46,095 nucleotides of DNA, from positions 1-46,095 of the forward strand of contig NZ_JMPL01000026.1 of assembly GCF_000735365.1 (NCBI RefSeq), read 5' to 3'. This DNA is from Kluyvera ascorbata ATCC 33433 (GTDB lineage Bacteria; Pseudomonadota; Gammaproteobacteria; Enterobacterales; Enterobacteriaceae). The position numbers were made by a program, and so were the translations under genes. This document shows, one piece after another, positions 33,413 to 43,827 of this stretch. Positions within the stretch are counted from its first letter, which is position 1; every line of letters begins with the position of its first letter. The notes beneath the pieces are model-generated. The model searched no databases, was not told the DNA's origin, and saw only the letters and a list, made by a program, of their open reading frames with translations.

Positions 33413-34864
33413 TCAACGCTGCCAGCGTCTTAGCAGGCGGCTTCTCAACCCGGTATCAAAGCGCCAGATATGATCGAAGATGCGCATGATCCCGGGTTTT
33501 CCATGTGCAGACATCGCCACCGCATGAAAACGGTGCTGATATTTGTGCTGCAGATCCCCTACCTTCTTCACCACCTCATCCGGCAGCCGCTGTGCGATAA
33601 AATCGGAAATGACTACCGCGTCGGCATCCTGCCACTGCGGGTTTTGCAGCTGCTCGATAACCGCACGTAGGCAGCTCGCCATATCGGTACCGCCGCGAAA
33701 GCGCTGGCTTAAAAAGCGGATCGCCTGCTCCAACCCCTGACGGTCCGTCAGTTCGTAGCGCACGACTTCCGTTGAGAACAGCATGATGTAGCAGCGTCGG
33801 TTATCCGCCAGCGCCACGCGCATCAGCGCAAGGCAAAACGCTTTGGCGCACTGCTCGTTGAAGCCGCCCATTGAGCCAGAGGTATCCACGCATACGACGA
33901 ACGGGCCGCGAGGCTGTTCATCCTCATCCTGATGAACCACCGGGCGCTCGGTGACCTTTTCACGCCAGGCATCGCCATGCAGCCGATAGGTCAGCAGCTG
34001 CTTCTCCACCAGCCGACGGTAAAATTCATACTCCAGCTCGGTCATTCCCAGCGTTGCCAGCTCCGGCGGTAGCAGGCGCAGGATATCGTCGCTTTGCTGA
34101 ATGCCATCGACCTGCTCTGGTACGGTCGAGGGTTCGCGCACCATGGTGCGGAAGGTCTCCATTGGCGCATCTTTCTTCGGCACCGATTTCGCTTCGCGGG
34201 AACGGCCAAGCTGCTCCGCCAGGCGCATCAGTTCCGGCTGCTGGCTGAGAAACTCGCCGTATTTGACGATTAGCTGATAGTCGGCACGCTTGAGCTGTCC
34301 GGCACTCATGTCCCATAGCCGCCCGCCTGCGCTGTCGTTTTCCACCAGCACTGGCTCCAGCTGGCCGCTCAAGGTCATGCGCTCCTGTACTTCGCTCAAC
34401 AGCTGTTCGCGCTCTTCTTCCAGCATTTGTTGATTAAGCGACGTCACCTGAACGACCAGGCTCAGGCGCCAGCGTTGCAGGAACAGGGTGTGCAGCGCGG
34501 GGGTAAAGGTGGCGTTGTTGGCAACCAACTGCTGAGCCTGGGCGGCGAACGGTGACCGCAAACGTGTCAGCAGCGCCAGAATCTGCGGCAGTTGGACGAT
34601 AAACTGTGCGGTGGAGAGAAGCTGGCTCTGCTGATAGCAGATAACCTCTTCTTCCAGCTCTGGCGGAACCGGCGCCCCTTTCAGGCGGCCTTTAAAGGTC
34701 TCGCGCCAGCGGGGAAGATCGTCGGTGATGGCCGTTTTTAAACGAGGAAACTTTTCAAAAAAGATAGCCAACTGCGGCGAGGCCAGCAGGGCGATGATCA
34801 TCTCTTCGATCATCCCCTCTTCGCTGACCGCCAGCATGACGTTGAGCGTATCGATAGTCAGCAT
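33413..34864 (-). CDS. viaA: VWA-domain protein ViaA
   Basis: A 483-residue protein equal in length to E. coli ViaA (YieM). The N-terminal part is helical. The C-terminal von Willebrand A domain has the metal-ion site [14 protein letters not shown] (about 323-336), with later RGGTDMA (about 389-395) and VVISDFIAQ (about 417-425). ViaA stimulates the RavA ATPase; together they interact with fumarate reductase and respiratory complex I and affect aminoglycoside sensitivity. Its ATG overlaps the ravA stop codon by one base, showing translational coupling. Confidence 0.95.
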   Translation of the reverse strand: MLTIDTLNVMLAVSEEGMIEEMIIALLASPQLAIFFEKFPRLKTAITDDLPRWRETFKGRLKGAPVPPELEEEVICYQQSQLLSTAQFIVQLPQILALLTRLRSPFAAQAQQLVANNATFTPALHTLFLQRWRLSLVVQVTSLNQQMLEEEREQLLSEVQERMTLSGQLEPVLVENDSAGGRLWDMSAGQLKRADYQLIVKYGEFLSQQPELMRLAEQLGRSREAKSVPKKDAPMETFRTMVREPSTVPEQVDGIQQSDDILRLLPPELATLGMTELEYEFYRRLVEKQLLTYRLHGDAWREKVTERPVVHQDEDEQPRGPFVVCVDTSGSMGGFNEQCAKAFCLALMRVALADNRRCYIMLFSTEVVRYELTDRQGLEQAIRFLSQRFRGGTDMASCLRAVIEQLQNPQWQDADAVVISDFIAQRLPDEVVKKVGDLQHKYQHRFHAVAMSAHGKPGIMRIFDHIWRFDTGLRSRLLRRWQR

Positions 34865-36360
34865 TAAAGCTGTGCCTGCTTAATTTGCGCGGCCACATCC
34901 TGCAGGCTGGCTTCAATACGGCCGAGCCACTCTTCATTAATAAAGAGGCATTTTTGTTGTTCGCTAAAGCGGTTGTGCTGCTGGTGCCACTCTTCATCCA
35001 GCGCGAGCAGCTGCTGGCGGATTTCCGCCGGCATATTCTCCGTCGTTCCCGTTCCGGGCAGTGATAAACGTGTTCCCTGAAGGCTGACATCGCGCACCAC
35101 CAGGTGCTGACTGGCATCGACTTCCATATTCAGCGCCAGCGCAAAGCCGATGCCGTTGAGCTTGCCGCGGATTTCACCGCTTTTCTCCAGCCAGTTGGCC
35201 AGCGCCTGACGTTCAAAGGTGATGTGAATAACCTCGATATCGTGCAGCTTGAGCGGTTTTTGCAGCAGCAGCGTGACCGTAGGCGACTGCACCTCAGGTA
35301 GCAGCTCGTAGTGCGGTTTGCGGCTGAACATACCGCCCAGACGCGTCACCTTGAGCGCCGTTTTGTCGCTTTGCTGCTGCTGAATTTGCAGACGCTGCTG
35401 GGTGATAGCGCCCAGCTTGTTGAGCATGGCCTGTTGCTGCCATGCGTGCCCGGTCATCAAAATATCTATTTGTTGTTGCAGCAGATTTCGGCTCTCTGCA
35501 TCATGCCAGAGACACTCTTTTAAGAGGATCAGATCGATTGGCGCGATCGTATCGCGGCCGCTAAAGAAGGCGCTGGCCTGAAGCAGGCGGATCGCCTTTT
35601 TCCAGCGACGGTCGGAAACGTAAGGCGCATTCGGCAGGTTATCGAGCTGCTGGCGCAGGGTGAAGATCAGTTCAAACACCGCATCCGGCAGCTTCACATT
35701 GCCGATATCCTTCTGCCACTGGAAGCACTCTTCATCAGTGACCTGAAGGTTGGCTGGAATCGGGTTGTCGTTCTCGTCCTGCTGGCTAATCAACATCGAG
35801 CGGAAATTGCCTTTATCCTGCACTTTATCGAGCCACAGGCGAATCAGCATACGGTCGTACAGCGCCTCGAGGCTGCTTTCCGCTTCCGGCAGTTCATTGG
35901 AGGCAGTCACCAGCAGGCGCATTGGGATTTTTTCGACGCTGGCGCCGTTACGGAAGTGACGCTCGTTGATGGCGGTCAATAGGGTGTTCAGAATCGCCGG
36001 GCCAGCTTTCCAGATCTCATCAAGAAAGACGATTTCCGCTTCCGGTAAGTAGCCAGCGGTCAGACGCTCATAGCGCCCTTCATCTTTTAAGGCCTGAATA
36101 GAGAGCGGGCCGAATACCTCTTCCGGCGTAGAGAAACGGGTCATCAGGTATTCAAAGGCGCGGGCGTGCTGGAAGGCAAACTTCAGGCGGCGGGCTATCA
36201 GGCTTTTGGCGATGCCGGGAGGGCCGAGTAAAAACACGCTCTCACCGCTCAGGGCCGCCAGCAGGCACAGCCGCATGGCGTGGCTACGCTCAAAAAGGCC
36301 TTTCTCCAGCGCGCTGCTCAGGCGCGAAATTCTTTCTGCTAATAAATGTGGTTGCGCCAT
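34864..36360 (-). CDS. ravA: MoxR-family AAA+ ATPase RavA
   Basis: A 498-residue ATPase equal in length to E. coli RavA. Walker A is GPPGIAKS (46-53), Walker B is [11 protein letters not shown] (about 109-119), sensor 1 lies in [12 protein letters not shown] (about 147-158), and arginine-finger sequence follows in [13 protein letters not shown]. The C-terminal half includes the LARA domain that binds the lysine decarboxylase LdcI. RavA and ViaA act as chaperone partners on respiratory complexes. The start at 36360 ([14 protein letters not shown]) is preferred over 36381 on E. coli length. It is divergent from kup. Confidence 0.95.
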   Translation of the reverse strand: MAQPHLLAERISRLSSALEKGLFERSHAMRLCLLAALSGESVFLLGPPGIAKSLIARRLKFAFQHARAFEYLMTRFSTPEEVFGPLSIQALKDEGRYERLTAGYLPEAEIVFLDEIWKAGPAILNTLLTAINERHFRNGASVEKIPMRLLVTASNELPEAESSLEALYDRMLIRLWLDKVQDKGNFRSMLISQQDENDNPIPANLQVTDEECFQWQKDIGNVKLPDAVFELIFTLRQQLDNLPNAPYVSDRRWKKAIRLLQASAFFSGRDTIAPIDLILLKECLWHDAESRNLLQQQIDILMTGHAWQQQAMLNKLGAITQQRLQIQQQQSDKTALKVTRLGGMFSRKPHYELLPEVQSPTVTLLLQKPLKLHDIEVIHITFERQALANWLEKSGEIRGKLNGIGFALALNMEVDASQHLVVRDVSLQGTRLSLPGTGTTENMPAEIRQQLLALDEEWHQQHNRFSEQQKCLFINEEWLGRIEASLQDVAAQIKQAQL

Positions 36361-36579
36361 AATTAAGTTGCGTCCTTTCACCGTTTATTCTGCTAACTGG
36401 CTGAGTATAGACGTATAACTCTTTAGGTGAATAGCCTGAATAGTACCTCGCTATTTCTTGAGGCAGGTTAAGATGACGCAATTAAGGGGTACGATTTTGA
36501 CGTTAATCGTGCATACTGTGCGCTTTTGGTGGGCCAAGGGACTAGGCACACATTTGTTTCGTAAACGAAAGACTAGTCT

Positions 36580-38448
36580 ATGAGCACTGATAAGAAACAA
36601 TCTTTATCAGCGATTACACTCGCTGCAATTGGCGTGGTATACGGCGATATTGGTACCAGCCCTCTTTATACGCTTCGTGAATGTTTATCTGGGCAGTTTG
36701 GTTTTGGCGTCGAACGTGACGCGGTTTTTGGCTTTCTGTCATTAATTTTCTGGCTGCTGATTTTTACAGTATCACTCAAATACATTACCTTCGTGATGCG
36801 GGCGGATAACGCCGGTGAAGGTGGGATCCTCACGCTGATGTCGCTTGCCGGGCGTAATACCTCTGCAAGAACGACCTCGGTGTTGGTGATCCTCGGGCTG
36901 ATTGGGGGAAGCTTCTTCTATGGTGAAGTGGTGATTACCCCGGCCATCTCGGTGATGTCGGCGATCGAAGGTCTTGAGATCATCGCGCCTACGCTCGATA
37001 CCTGGATTGTCCCCATTTCGATTATTGTCCTGACGCTGCTTTTTGCTATCCAGAAGCACGGTACCAGCATGGTTGGCAAACTGTTCGCGCCAATTATGCT
37101 TATCTGGTTCCTGCTGCTGGCGGTATTGGGTGCGCGGAGCATTATTGCGAACCCGGATGTCCTGCACGCGCTGAACCCTTACTGGGCGGTGAACTTCTTC
37201 CTGCAATATAAAACGGTCTCCTTCGTCGCCTTGGGCGCGGTGGTGCTGTCGATTACTGGGGTGGAAGCGCTGTATGCCGATATGGGTCACTTCGGGAAAT
37301 TACCGATTCGTCTGGCCTGGTTCTCGGTGGTGCTGCCTTCGCTGGTGCTGAACTACTTTGGTCAGGGCGCGCTGCTGTTAAAGCACCCGGAAGCCATTAA
37401 GAACCCGTTCTTCCTGCTGGCTCCTGATTGGGCGCTGATTCCAATGCTGGTGATTGCGGCATTGGCGACGGTTATCGCCTCTCAGGCGGTTATCTCCGGG
37501 GTCTTCTCGCTGACTCGCCAGGCGGTGCGCCTGGGGTATCTGTCACCGATGCGCATTATTCACACCTCGGAAATGGAGTCCGGCCAGATCTACATTCCGT
37601 TTATCAACTGGCTGCTCTATATCTCGGTGGTAGTGGTTATCGTCAGCTTTGAGCACTCCTCAAACCTAGCGGCGGCGTACGGTATTGCCGTGACCGGGAC
37701 CATGGTGCTGACGACAATTCTGTTCACCACGGTGGCACGGAAGAACTGGCGCTGGAATAAGTTCTTTGTGGCGCTGCTGTTCGTGGCATTTATGTGCATC
37801 GACATCCCGCTGTTCTCGGCGAACCTCGATAAAATCGTCTCCGGTGGTTGGCTGCCGCTGACGCTGGCGCTGATTATGTTCACCATCATGACCACCTGGA
37901 AAAGCGAGCGTTTCCGCCTGCTGCGTCGTATGCATGAACACGGTAACTCTCTGGAGGCCATGATCGCCTCACTGGAGAAATCACCACCGGTACGCGTACC
38001 GGGCACCGCGGTGTATATGTCTCGTGCGCTGAACGTGATTCCGTTTGCCATGCTGCATAACCTCAAGCACAACAAGGTGCTGCACGAGCGGGTTATCCTG
38101 CTGACGCTGCGTACCGAAGATGCGCCGTACGTTCATAACGTCCGTCGTGTGCAGATTGAGCAGCTTTCGCCGACCTTCTGGCGCGTGGTGGCCAGCTACG
38201 GCTGGCGTGAAACGCCAAACGTGGAAGAGGTGTTCCACCGCTGTGGTCTGGAAGGCCTAAGCTGCCGAATGATGGAAACGTCGTTCTTTATGTCGCATGA
38301 GTCGCTAATTGTCGGCAAGCGTCCGTGGTACCTGCGCCTGCGCGGCAAGCTCTATCTGCTGCTCCAGCGCAACGCGCTTCGCGCGCCGGATCAGTTCGAG
38401 ATCCCACCGAACCGCGTTATCGAACTGGGCACCCAGGTCGAAATCTAA
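36580..38448 (+). CDS. kup: Low-affinity potassium transporter Kup
   Basis: A 622-residue potassium-proton symporter of the KUP family, same length as in E. coli. About twelve membrane segments occupy residues 10-440; the N-terminal [15 protein letters not shown] (about 18-32) is the family signature in the first helix, with the proton-coupling Asp. The rest is a cytoplasmic domain. Kup is the main potassium uptake route at low pH or under hyperosmotic stress. The leader just before the ATG lacks a strong ribosome site and contains the short palindromes TTTCGTAAACGAAA and GACTAGTC. Confidence 0.96.
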   Translation: MSTDKKQSLSAITLAAIGVVYGDIGTSPLYTLRECLSGQFGFGVERDAVFGFLSLIFWLLIFTVSLKYITFVMRADNAGEGGILTLMSLAGRNTSARTTSVLVILGLIGGSFFYGEVVITPAISVMSAIEGLEIIAPTLDTWIVPISIIVLTLLFAIQKHGTSMVGKLFAPIMLIWFLLLAVLGARSIIANPDVLHALNPYWAVNFFLQYKTVSFVALGAVVLSITGVEALYADMGHFGKLPIRLAWFSVVLPSLVLNYFGQGALLLKHPEAIKNPFFLLAPDWALIPMLVIAALATVIASQAVISGVFSLTRQAVRLGYLSPMRIIHTSEMESGQIYIPFINWLLYISVVVVIVSFEHSSNLAAAYGIAVTGTMVLTTILFTTVARKNWRWNKFFVALLFVAFMCIDIPLFSANLDKIVSGGWLPLTLALIMFTIMTTWKSERFRLLRRMHEHGNSLEAMIASLEKSPPVRVPGTAVYMSRALNVIPFAMLHNLKHNKVLHERVILLTLRTEDAPYVHNVRRVQIEQLSPTFWRVVASYGWRETPNVEEVFHRCGLEGLSCRMMETSFFMSHESLIVGKRPWYLRLRGKLYLLLQRNALRAPDQFEIPPNRVIELGTQVEI

Positions 38449-38456
38449 CGCTATCA

Positions 38457-38491
38457 ACGCCCTCCCTCATTTTGACGGAGGGCGTTTTTTT
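38457..38491 (+). terminator. kup intrinsic terminator
   Basis: ACGCCCTCC (38457-38465) and GGAGGGCGT (38477-38485) form a perfect 9-bp stem, followed by a six- to seven-base T-run. It starts 9 bases after the kup stop codon and separates kup from the ribose operon promoter. Confidence 0.93.
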
Positions 38492-38510
38492 ATCCCCTCT
38501 CCTTCATTCG

Positions 38511-38534
38511 CGAAACGTTTCGATGGCGATCACA
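38511..38534. promoter_or_regulatory. Upstream RbsR-like operator overlapping a CRP-like site
   Basis: CGAAACGTTTCG (38511-38522) is a perfect LacI-family type palindrome, the core of the RbsR operator. It overlaps a CRP-like site whose right half TCACA (38530-38534) is exact while its left half is TTCGA. It lies 79 bases (centre to centre) upstream of the second operator, so repression could involve DNA looping and competition with CRP. Confidence 0.65.
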
Positions 38535-38585
38535 TTTCTATAACCTGATGGTGGTTTTATGTTCGCTCTTCAGACTAAACTGATG

Positions 38586-38605
38586 CTAGCGAAACGTTTC
38601 GCTAG
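38586..38605. promoter_or_regulatory. Main RbsR operator of the ribose operon
   Basis: CTAGCGAAACGTTTCGCTAG is a perfect 20-bp palindrome, the RbsR operator known from E. coli. It lies 18 bases before the rbsD start, overlapping the promoter/leader. Because rbsR in this window is damaged, the operator may be unoccupied or bound by a related regulator such as PurR-like proteins. Confidence 0.85.
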
Positions 38606-38622
38606 TGGAGCAAGAAAACAAA

Positions 38623-39042
38623 ATGAAGAAAGGCACGGTACTCAACTCTGAAATCTCGTCGGTTATCTCCCGTCTGGGGCATACCGATACGCTGGTGGTG
38701 TGCGATGCGGGCTTACCTATTCCCCGCAGCACGGTGCGCATTGATATGGCGCTGACCCAGGGCGTTCCCACCTTTATGCAGGTGCTGGGCGTGGTGACGC
38801 AGGAGATGCAGGTCGAGGCCGCCATTCTCGCCGCGGAAATTCAACAACATAATCCGCAGCTTCACGAAGCGTTGCTCAAACACATTGAGCAGCTGCAGCA
38901 ACACCAGGGAAACACCATTGATGTTCGTTACGTCTCACATGAACAGTTCAAACAACAAACCGCAGACAGTCAGGCGGTGATTCGCAGCGGGGAGTGTTCC
39001 CCGTATGCGAATATCATTCTCTGTGCTGGCGTCACCTTCTGA
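38623..39042 (+). CDS. rbsD: D-ribose pyranase RbsD
   Basis: A 139-residue enzyme, same length as in E. coli. The catalytic His20 is in [12 protein letters not shown], and the conserved C-terminal segment [18 protein letters not shown] (about 121-138) forms part of the active site between subunits. It interconverts beta-pyranose and beta-furanose ribose so that RbsK receives its substrate. The start at 38623 ([13 protein letters not shown]) matches E. coli; the 6-codon longer reading lacks support. It is the first gene of rbsDACBK. Confidence 0.96.
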   Translation: MKKGTVLNSEISSVISRLGHTDTLVVCDAGLPIPRSTVRIDMALTQGVPTFMQVLGVVTQEMQVEAAILAAEIQQHNPQLHEALLKHIEQLQQHQGNTIDVRYVSHEQFKQQTADSQAVIRSGECSPYANIILCAGVTF

Positions 39043-39049
39043 GGCCATC

Positions 39050-40555
39050 ATGGACGCACTCTTACAACTTAAAGGGATCGATAAATCGTTCCCGGGCGTA
39101 AAGGCGCTCTCTGGCGCCGCGCTGAACGTCTACTCCGGCCGCGTGATGGCGCTGGTGGGCGAAAACGGCGCGGGCAAATCCACCATGATGAAAGTGCTAA
39201 CCGGGATCTACGCCCGCGACGCGGGTTCACTATTATGGCTGGGTAAAGAGACCACCTTTAACGGTCCAAAATCTTCCCAGGAAGCCGGTATTGGCATCAT
39301 CCACCAGGAGCTGAACCTGATCCCGCAGCTGACGATTGCCGAGAACATTTTCCTCGGCCGTGAGTTCGTGAATCGCTTTGGCAAAATCGACTGGAAGAAG
39401 ATGTATGCCGAAGCCGATATCCTGCTGGCAAAACTCAATCTGCGTTTTAAGAGCGACCGCCTGGTAGGCGACCTCTCTATTGGCGATCAGCAGATGGTGG
39501 AAATTGCCAAGGTGCTGAGCTTTGAGTCGAAGGTCATCGTAATGGATGAACCGACCGATGCGCTGACCGATACGGAAACCGAGTCCCTGTTCCGCGTCAT
39601 CCGCGAGCTGAAATCGCAGGGGCGCGGTATTGTCTATATCTCCCACCGCATGAAAGAGATTTTCGAGATCTGCGACGACGTCACCGTGTTCCGCGACGGG
39701 CAGTTTATTGCCGAGCGTGAAGTGGCGAGCCTCGACGAAGACCGTCTGATTGAAATGATGGTTGGGCGCAAACTTGAAGATCAGTACCCGCATCTTGATA
39801 AAACGCCGGGTGAGATCCGCCTGAAGGTAGATGCGCTGTGTGGGCCGGGCGTGGAAAACGTCACCTTCACCCTGCGTAAAGGCGAAATCCTTGGCGTTGC
39901 CGGGCTGATGGGCGCTGGACGTACCGAACTGATGAAGGTGCTGTACGGCGCGCTGCCGCGCACCAGCGGCTACGTGACTCTCGACGGTCATGAAGTGGTG
40001 ACCCGTTCACCGCAGGATGGTCTGGCAAACGGCATCGTTTATATATCCGAAGACCGTAAGCGCGATGGTCTGGTGCTGGGCATGTCGGTGAAAGAGAACA
40101 TGTCGCTAACCGCGCTGCGCTACTTCAGCCGTGCCGGCGGCGGCCTGAAACATAAAGATGAACAGCAGGCGGTCGGTGACTTTATCCGCCTGTTTAACGT
40201 CAAAACACCTTCCATGGAACAGGCTATCGGCCTGCTCTCCGGCGGTAACCAGCAGAAAGTGGCAATTGCCCGCGGCCTGATGACCCGTCCAAAGGTGCTG
40301 ATCCTCGATGAACCGACGCGCGGCGTCGACGTGGGGGCGAAGAAAGAGATTTATCAGCTTATCAACCAGTTCAAGGCCGACGGCCTGAGCATCATTCTGG
40401 TCTCCTCGGAGATGCCGGAAGTGTTGGGGATGAGCGATCGCATTATTGTGATGCATGAAGGGCATCTCGGCGGTGAGTTCTCACGCGAGCAGGCCACCCA
40501 GGAAGTATTAATGGCTGCCGCTGTGGGCAAGCTTAACCGCGTGAACCAGGAGTAA
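39050..40555 (+). CDS. rbsA: Ribose ABC transporter ATP-binding protein RbsA
   Basis: A 501-residue protein with two fused ABC domains. The first has a standard Walker [10 protein letters not shown] (37-45), and signature [13 protein letters not shown]. The second has a degenerate P-loop, GLMGAGRTE (about 286-294), with signature [15 protein letters not shown] and Walker B VLILDEP, as in other sugar transporters of this class. It energises ribose import through RbsC. The start at 39050 ([16 protein letters not shown]) matches E. coli and is 7 bases after the rbsD stop codon. Confidence 0.96.
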   Translation: MDALLQLKGIDKSFPGVKALSGAALNVYSGRVMALVGENGAGKSTMMKVLTGIYARDAGSLLWLGKETTFNGPKSSQEAGIGIIHQELNLIPQLTIAENIFLGREFVNRFGKIDWKKMYAEADILLAKLNLRFKSDRLVGDLSIGDQQMVEIAKVLSFESKVIVMDEPTDALTDTETESLFRVIRELKSQGRGIVYISHRMKEIFEICDDVTVFRDGQFIAEREVASLDEDRLIEMMVGRKLEDQYPHLDKTPGEIRLKVDALCGPGVENVTFTLRKGEILGVAGLMGAGRTELMKVLYGALPRTSGYVTLDGHEVVTRSPQDGLANGIVYISEDRKRDGLVLGMSVKENMSLTALRYFSRAGGGLKHKDEQQAVGDFIRLFNVKTPSMEQAIGLLSGGNQQKVAIARGLMTRPKVLILDEPTRGVDVGAKKEIYQLINQFKADGLSIILVSSEMPEVLGMSDRIIVMHEGHLGGEFSREQATQEVLMAAAVGKLNRVNQE

Positions 40556-40560
40556 AAAAG

Positions 40561-41526
40561 ATGACAACCCAGTCTGTGGCGGGTCGCCGCTATTTCACTA
40601 AAGCGTGGCTGCTGGAGCAAAAATCGCTGATAGCCCTGCTGGTGCTGATAGCGATTGTATCGACCATGAGCCCGAACTTTTTTACCGTCAATAACCTGTT
40701 CAACATCCTGCAGCAAACCTCCGTGAATGCGATCATGGCGGTCGGGATGACGCTGGTCATTTTAACGTCGGGGATCGACCTGTCCGTCGGTTCTCTGCTG
40801 GCGTTGACCGGCGCGGTCGCCGCGTCGATTGTCGGCATCGAAGTTAATGCGCTGGTGGCGGTTGCTGCCGCACTCGCATTAGGTGCCGCAATCGGGGCCG
40901 TTACTGGCGTTATCGTTGCCAAAGGGCGCGTTCAGGCGTTTATCGCTACTCTGGTGATGATGCTGCTGCTGCGCGGTGTGACCATGGTGTACACCAACGG
41001 CAGTCCGGTGAATACCGGGTTTACCGATAACGCCGACGTCTTCGGCTGGTTCGGAATTGGTCGTCCGCTGGGCATTCCTACTCCGGTATGGATCATGGGG
41101 ATTGTCTTCCTCGCCGCATGGTACATGCTGCATCACACCCGTCTGGGTCGTTATATCTATGCGCTGGGTGGGAACGAAGCGGCAACGCGTCTTTCCGGTA
41201 TCAGCGTTAATAAAGTCAAAATTATCGTCTACTCTCTGTGCGGGCTGCTGTCGGCGCTGGCGGGGATTATCGAAGTGGCGCGTCTCTCTTCTGCGCAACC
41301 GACGGCGGGTACCGGCTATGAGCTGGATGCCATCGCGGCGGTGGTGCTGGGCGGTACCAGCCTGGCAGGCGGTAAAGGTCGTATCGTCGGCACGCTTATC
41401 GGTGCGCTGATTCTTGGGTTCTTGAACAACGGTTTGAACTTGTTAGGCGTTTCTTCTTATTACCAGATGATCGTTAAAGCAGTCGTCATTTTGCTGGCGG
41501 TGCTGGTGGACAACAAAAAGCAGTAA
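40561..41526 (+). CDS. rbsC: Ribose ABC transporter permease RbsC
   Basis: A 321-residue inner-membrane permease equal in length to E. coli RbsC, with eight to ten hydrophobic segments. Family segments include LVILTSGIDLSVGSLLALTG (about 63-82), YALGGNEAATRLSGI (about 200-214) and VVLGGTSLAGGKGRIVGTLI (about 261-280). A dimer forms the path for ribose from RbsB into the cytoplasm. It lies 5 bases after rbsA. Confidence 0.96.
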   Translation: MTTQSVAGRRYFTKAWLLEQKSLIALLVLIAIVSTMSPNFFTVNNLFNILQQTSVNAIMAVGMTLVILTSGIDLSVGSLLALTGAVAASIVGIEVNALVAVAAALALGAAIGAVTGVIVAKGRVQAFIATLVMMLLLRGVTMVYTNGSPVNTGFTDNADVFGWFGIGRPLGIPTPVWIMGIVFLAAWYMLHHTRLGRYIYALGGNEAATRLSGISVNKVKIIVYSLCGLLSALAGIIEVARLSSAQPTAGTGYELDAIAAVVLGGTSLAGGKGRIVGTLIGALILGFLNNGLNLLGVSSYYQMIVKAVVILLAVLVDNKKQ

Positions 41527-41553
41527 TTCACGACACTACAGGACATCTTAGAT

Positions 41554-42444
41554 ATGAACATGAAAAAACTGGCTACCCTGGTTTCTGCGGTTGCGCTGAG
41601 CGCCACCGTGAGTGCGAACGCGATGGCGAAAGACACCATTGCGCTGGTTATCTCTACCCTGAATAACCCGTTCTTCGTCTCCCTGAAGGATGGCGCGCAG
41701 AAAGAAGCCGATAAACTGGGTTACAACCTGGTGGTTCTGGATTCACAGAATAACCCGGCGAAAGAGCTGGCTAACGTTCAGGATTTAACGGTTCGTGGCA
41801 CCAAAATTCTGCTGATCAACCCAACGGATTCCGATGCTGTAGGTAACGCTATTAAGATGGCTAACCAGGCGAAAATCCCGGTTATCACCCTTGACCGTGT
41901 TGCCTCTAAAGGTGAAGTCGTAAGCCACATCGCTTCCGATAACGTGCTGGGCGGCAAAATCGCTGGTGATTACATCGCGAAGAAAGCCGGTGAAGGCGCA
42001 AAGGTTATCGAACTGCAGGGGATTGCCGGGACTTCCGCAGCGCGTGAGCGTGGCGAAGGCTTCCAGCAGGCCGTTGCAGCTCACAAATTTAACGTTCTGG
42101 CGAGCCAGCCTGCCGACTTCGACCGTACTAAAGGTCTGAACGTCATGCAGAACCTGCTGACTGCGCATCCGGACGTGAAAGCTGTCTTCGCGCAGAACGA
42201 CGAAATGGCGCTGGGCGCACTGCGTGCGCTGCAGACCGCCGGTAAATCCGATGTGATGGTGGTTGGGTTTGACGGTACGCCAGATGGCGAGAAAGCGGTA
42301 AAAGATGGCAAACTGGCGGCGACTATCGCGCAGTTACCTGACCAGATCGGTGCGACCGGCGTGGAAACCGCTGACAAAGTACTGAAAGGCGAAAAGGTCC
42401 AGGCGAAATATCCTGTTGACCTGAAGCTGGTAATTAAGCAGTAA
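41554..42444 (+). CDS. rbsB: Periplasmic ribose-binding protein RbsB
   Basis: A 296-residue secreted protein, same length as in E. coli. The signal peptide ([20 protein letters not shown], cleaved after NAMA near residue 25) is followed by [20 protein letters not shown]. Ribose-contact residues are visible in NNPFF (about 37-41), [19 protein letters not shown] (about 113-131), [17 protein letters not shown] (about 214-222) and VGFDGTPDG. It feeds ribose to RbsC and to the chemoreceptor Trg. Hairpins follow the gene in the 113-base gap before rbsK. Confidence 0.97.
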   Translation: MNMKKLATLVSAVALSATVSANAMAKDTIALVISTLNNPFFVSLKDGAQKEADKLGYNLVVLDSQNNPAKELANVQDLTVRGTKILLINPTDSDAVGNAIKMANQAKIPVITLDRVASKGEVVSHIASDNVLGGKIAGDYIAKKAGEGAKVIELQGIAGTSAARERGEGFQQAVAAHKFNVLASQPADFDRTKGLNVMQNLLTAHPDVKAVFAQNDEMALGALRALQTAGKSDVMVVGFDGTPDGEKAVKDGKLAATIAQLPDQIGATGVETADKVLKGEKVQAKYPVDLKLVIKQ

Positions 42445-42460
42445 TAACGCGAATGCGATT

Positions 42461-42536
42461 CAGGCTCTCGCAGCCTGAGGGACAACATCAAAAATAAAAG
42501 CAGGGCACGCGCCACCGGTTAGTCAGCCGGTGGCGC
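42461..42536 (+). promoter_or_regulatory. rbsB-rbsK intergenic hairpins (possible RbsZ-like 3' UTR RNA)
   Basis: CAGGCT (42461-42466) pairs with AGCCTG (42472-42477), and GCGCCACCGG (42509-42518) pairs with CCGGTGGCGC (42527-42536), followed only by ATCTT. The second stem can attenuate read-through or protect the rbsB 3' end, giving more RbsB than RbsK. In E. coli the rbsB 3' UTR gives the Hfq-binding RNA RbsZ; a counterpart here is possible. Confidence 0.45.
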
Positions 42537-42557
42537 ATCTTACCGGACATACCGAAA

Positions 42558-43487
42558 ATGAAAACCGCAGGCAAACTCGTCGTCCTTGGCAGCATCAATG
42601 CCGATCACATTCTCAATCTTGAATCATTCCCGACGCCTGGCGAAACTGTCACCGGTAGCCATTATCAGGTCGCTTTTGGCGGTAAAGGTGCTAATCAGGC
42701 GGTTGCTGCCGGGCGCAGCGGCGCGGATATTGCGTTTATTGCCTGTACGGGCGACGACGATATCGGCGAGCGTATCCGTAAACAGTTACAGGTTGACCGC
42801 ATCGATACCGCGCCAGTGAGCGCCGTGGCGGGCGAGTCGACCGGCGTGGCGCTGATCTTCGTGAACGGTGAAGGCGAAAACGTCATTGGCATTCATGCCG
42901 GAGCCAACGCCGCATTATCAACTTCATTAGTCGACGCACAGCGCGAGCGTATCGCCCAGGCTGACGCGCTGTTAATGCAGCTTGAATCCCCGCTGGACAG
43001 CGTACTGCTGGCCGCTCAGATTGCCCACCAGAACCAGACCTCCGTGGTATTAAACCCGGCCCCGGCGCGCGCGTTGTCGGATGAGTTGCTGTCGCTGGTG
43101 GATATCATTACCCCGAACGAAACCGAAGCTGAGAAGCTGACGGGCGTGCGGGTAGAAAACGATGAAGACGCTGCGAAAGCCGCGCAGGTGCTGCATGCCA
43201 AAGGTATCGAAACGGTGATCATCACCCTCGGCAGCCGTGGCGTATGGGCCAGCGTGAAGGGCGAAGGGCACCGCGTACCGGGCTTTAAAGTCCAGGCCAT
43301 CGATACCATTGCGGCGGGTGACACCTTTAACGGTGCGCTGATGACCGCGCTGCTGGAAAATACGCCGCTGGCGGAGGCGCTGCGCTTTGCTCATGCAGCC
43401 GCAGCTATTGCGGTTACGCGTAAAGGCGCTCAGCCATCGGTTCCGTGGCGTGAAGAGATCGACGAATTCTTACGTCAACAGGGGTAA
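42558..43487 (+). CDS. rbsK: Ribokinase RbsK
   Basis: A 309-residue PfkB-family sugar kinase, same length as in E. coli. The first signature, GGKGANQAVAAGRSGADIAF (about 41-60), binds ribose. The second, DTIAAGDTFNGALMTALL (about 253-270), carries the anion hole and catalytic Asp259. It phosphorylates D-ribose to ribose-5-phosphate with ATP, linking uptake to the pentose phosphate pathway. It is followed after 3 bases by the truncated rbsR. Confidence 0.96.
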   Translation: MKTAGKLVVLGSINADHILNLESFPTPGETVTGSHYQVAFGGKGANQAVAAGRSGADIAFIACTGDDDIGERIRKQLQVDRIDTAPVSAVAGESTGVALIFVNGEGENVIGIHAGANAALSTSLVDAQRERIAQADALLMQLESPLDSVLLAAQIAHQNQTSVVLNPAPARALSDELLSLVDIITPNETEAEKLTGVRVENDEDAAKAAQVLHAKGIETVIITLGSRGVWASVKGEGHRVPGFKVQAIDTIAAGDTFNGALMTALLENTPLAEALRFAHAAAAIAVTRKGAQPSVPWREEIDEFLRQQG

Positions 43488-43490
43488 TGC

Positions 43491-43825
43491 TTGGCCACGA
43501 TGAAGGATGTTGCTCGCCTGGCGGGCGTTTCCACCTCAACCGTATCGCACGTCATCAATAAAGACAGGTTCGTCAGCGAGGCGGTCACCGAGAAAGTTGA
43601 TGCGGCCATCAAAACGCTGAACTACGCGCCGTCTGCACTGGCGCGTAGCCTCAAGTTGAATCAAACCCATACCATCGGCATGCTGATCACCGCCAGTACC
43701 AACCCGTTCTACTCTGAACTGGTGCGCGGCGTAGAACGCAGCTGTTTTGAGCGCGGCTACAGCCTGGGCAGAAACAGCAGCGTATGCAGCTGACGCCCGA
43801 GCTGGTGGTTCGCGGCTCCGTGTGA
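43491..43825 (+). pseudogene. rbsR: Ribose operon repressor RbsR with large internal deletion
   Basis: The ORF starts with TTG at 43491, as in E. coli rbsR, and encodes a normal N-terminus: the LacI-type helix-turn-helix ([20 protein letters not shown], 4-23), the hinge helix ([11 protein letters not shown], about 47-57) and the start of the sugar domain up to ERGYSL (92). It then reads eight unrelated residues (GRNSSVCS) and stops at 43793. In another frame the DNA immediately gives [18 protein letters not shown] and a stop at 43825, which is the expected RbsR C-terminus. About 220 codons are thus missing, out of frame. The product would lack ribose binding and dimerisation, so normal repression should be lost. 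Confidence 0.9.
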
Positions 43826-43827
43826 GG

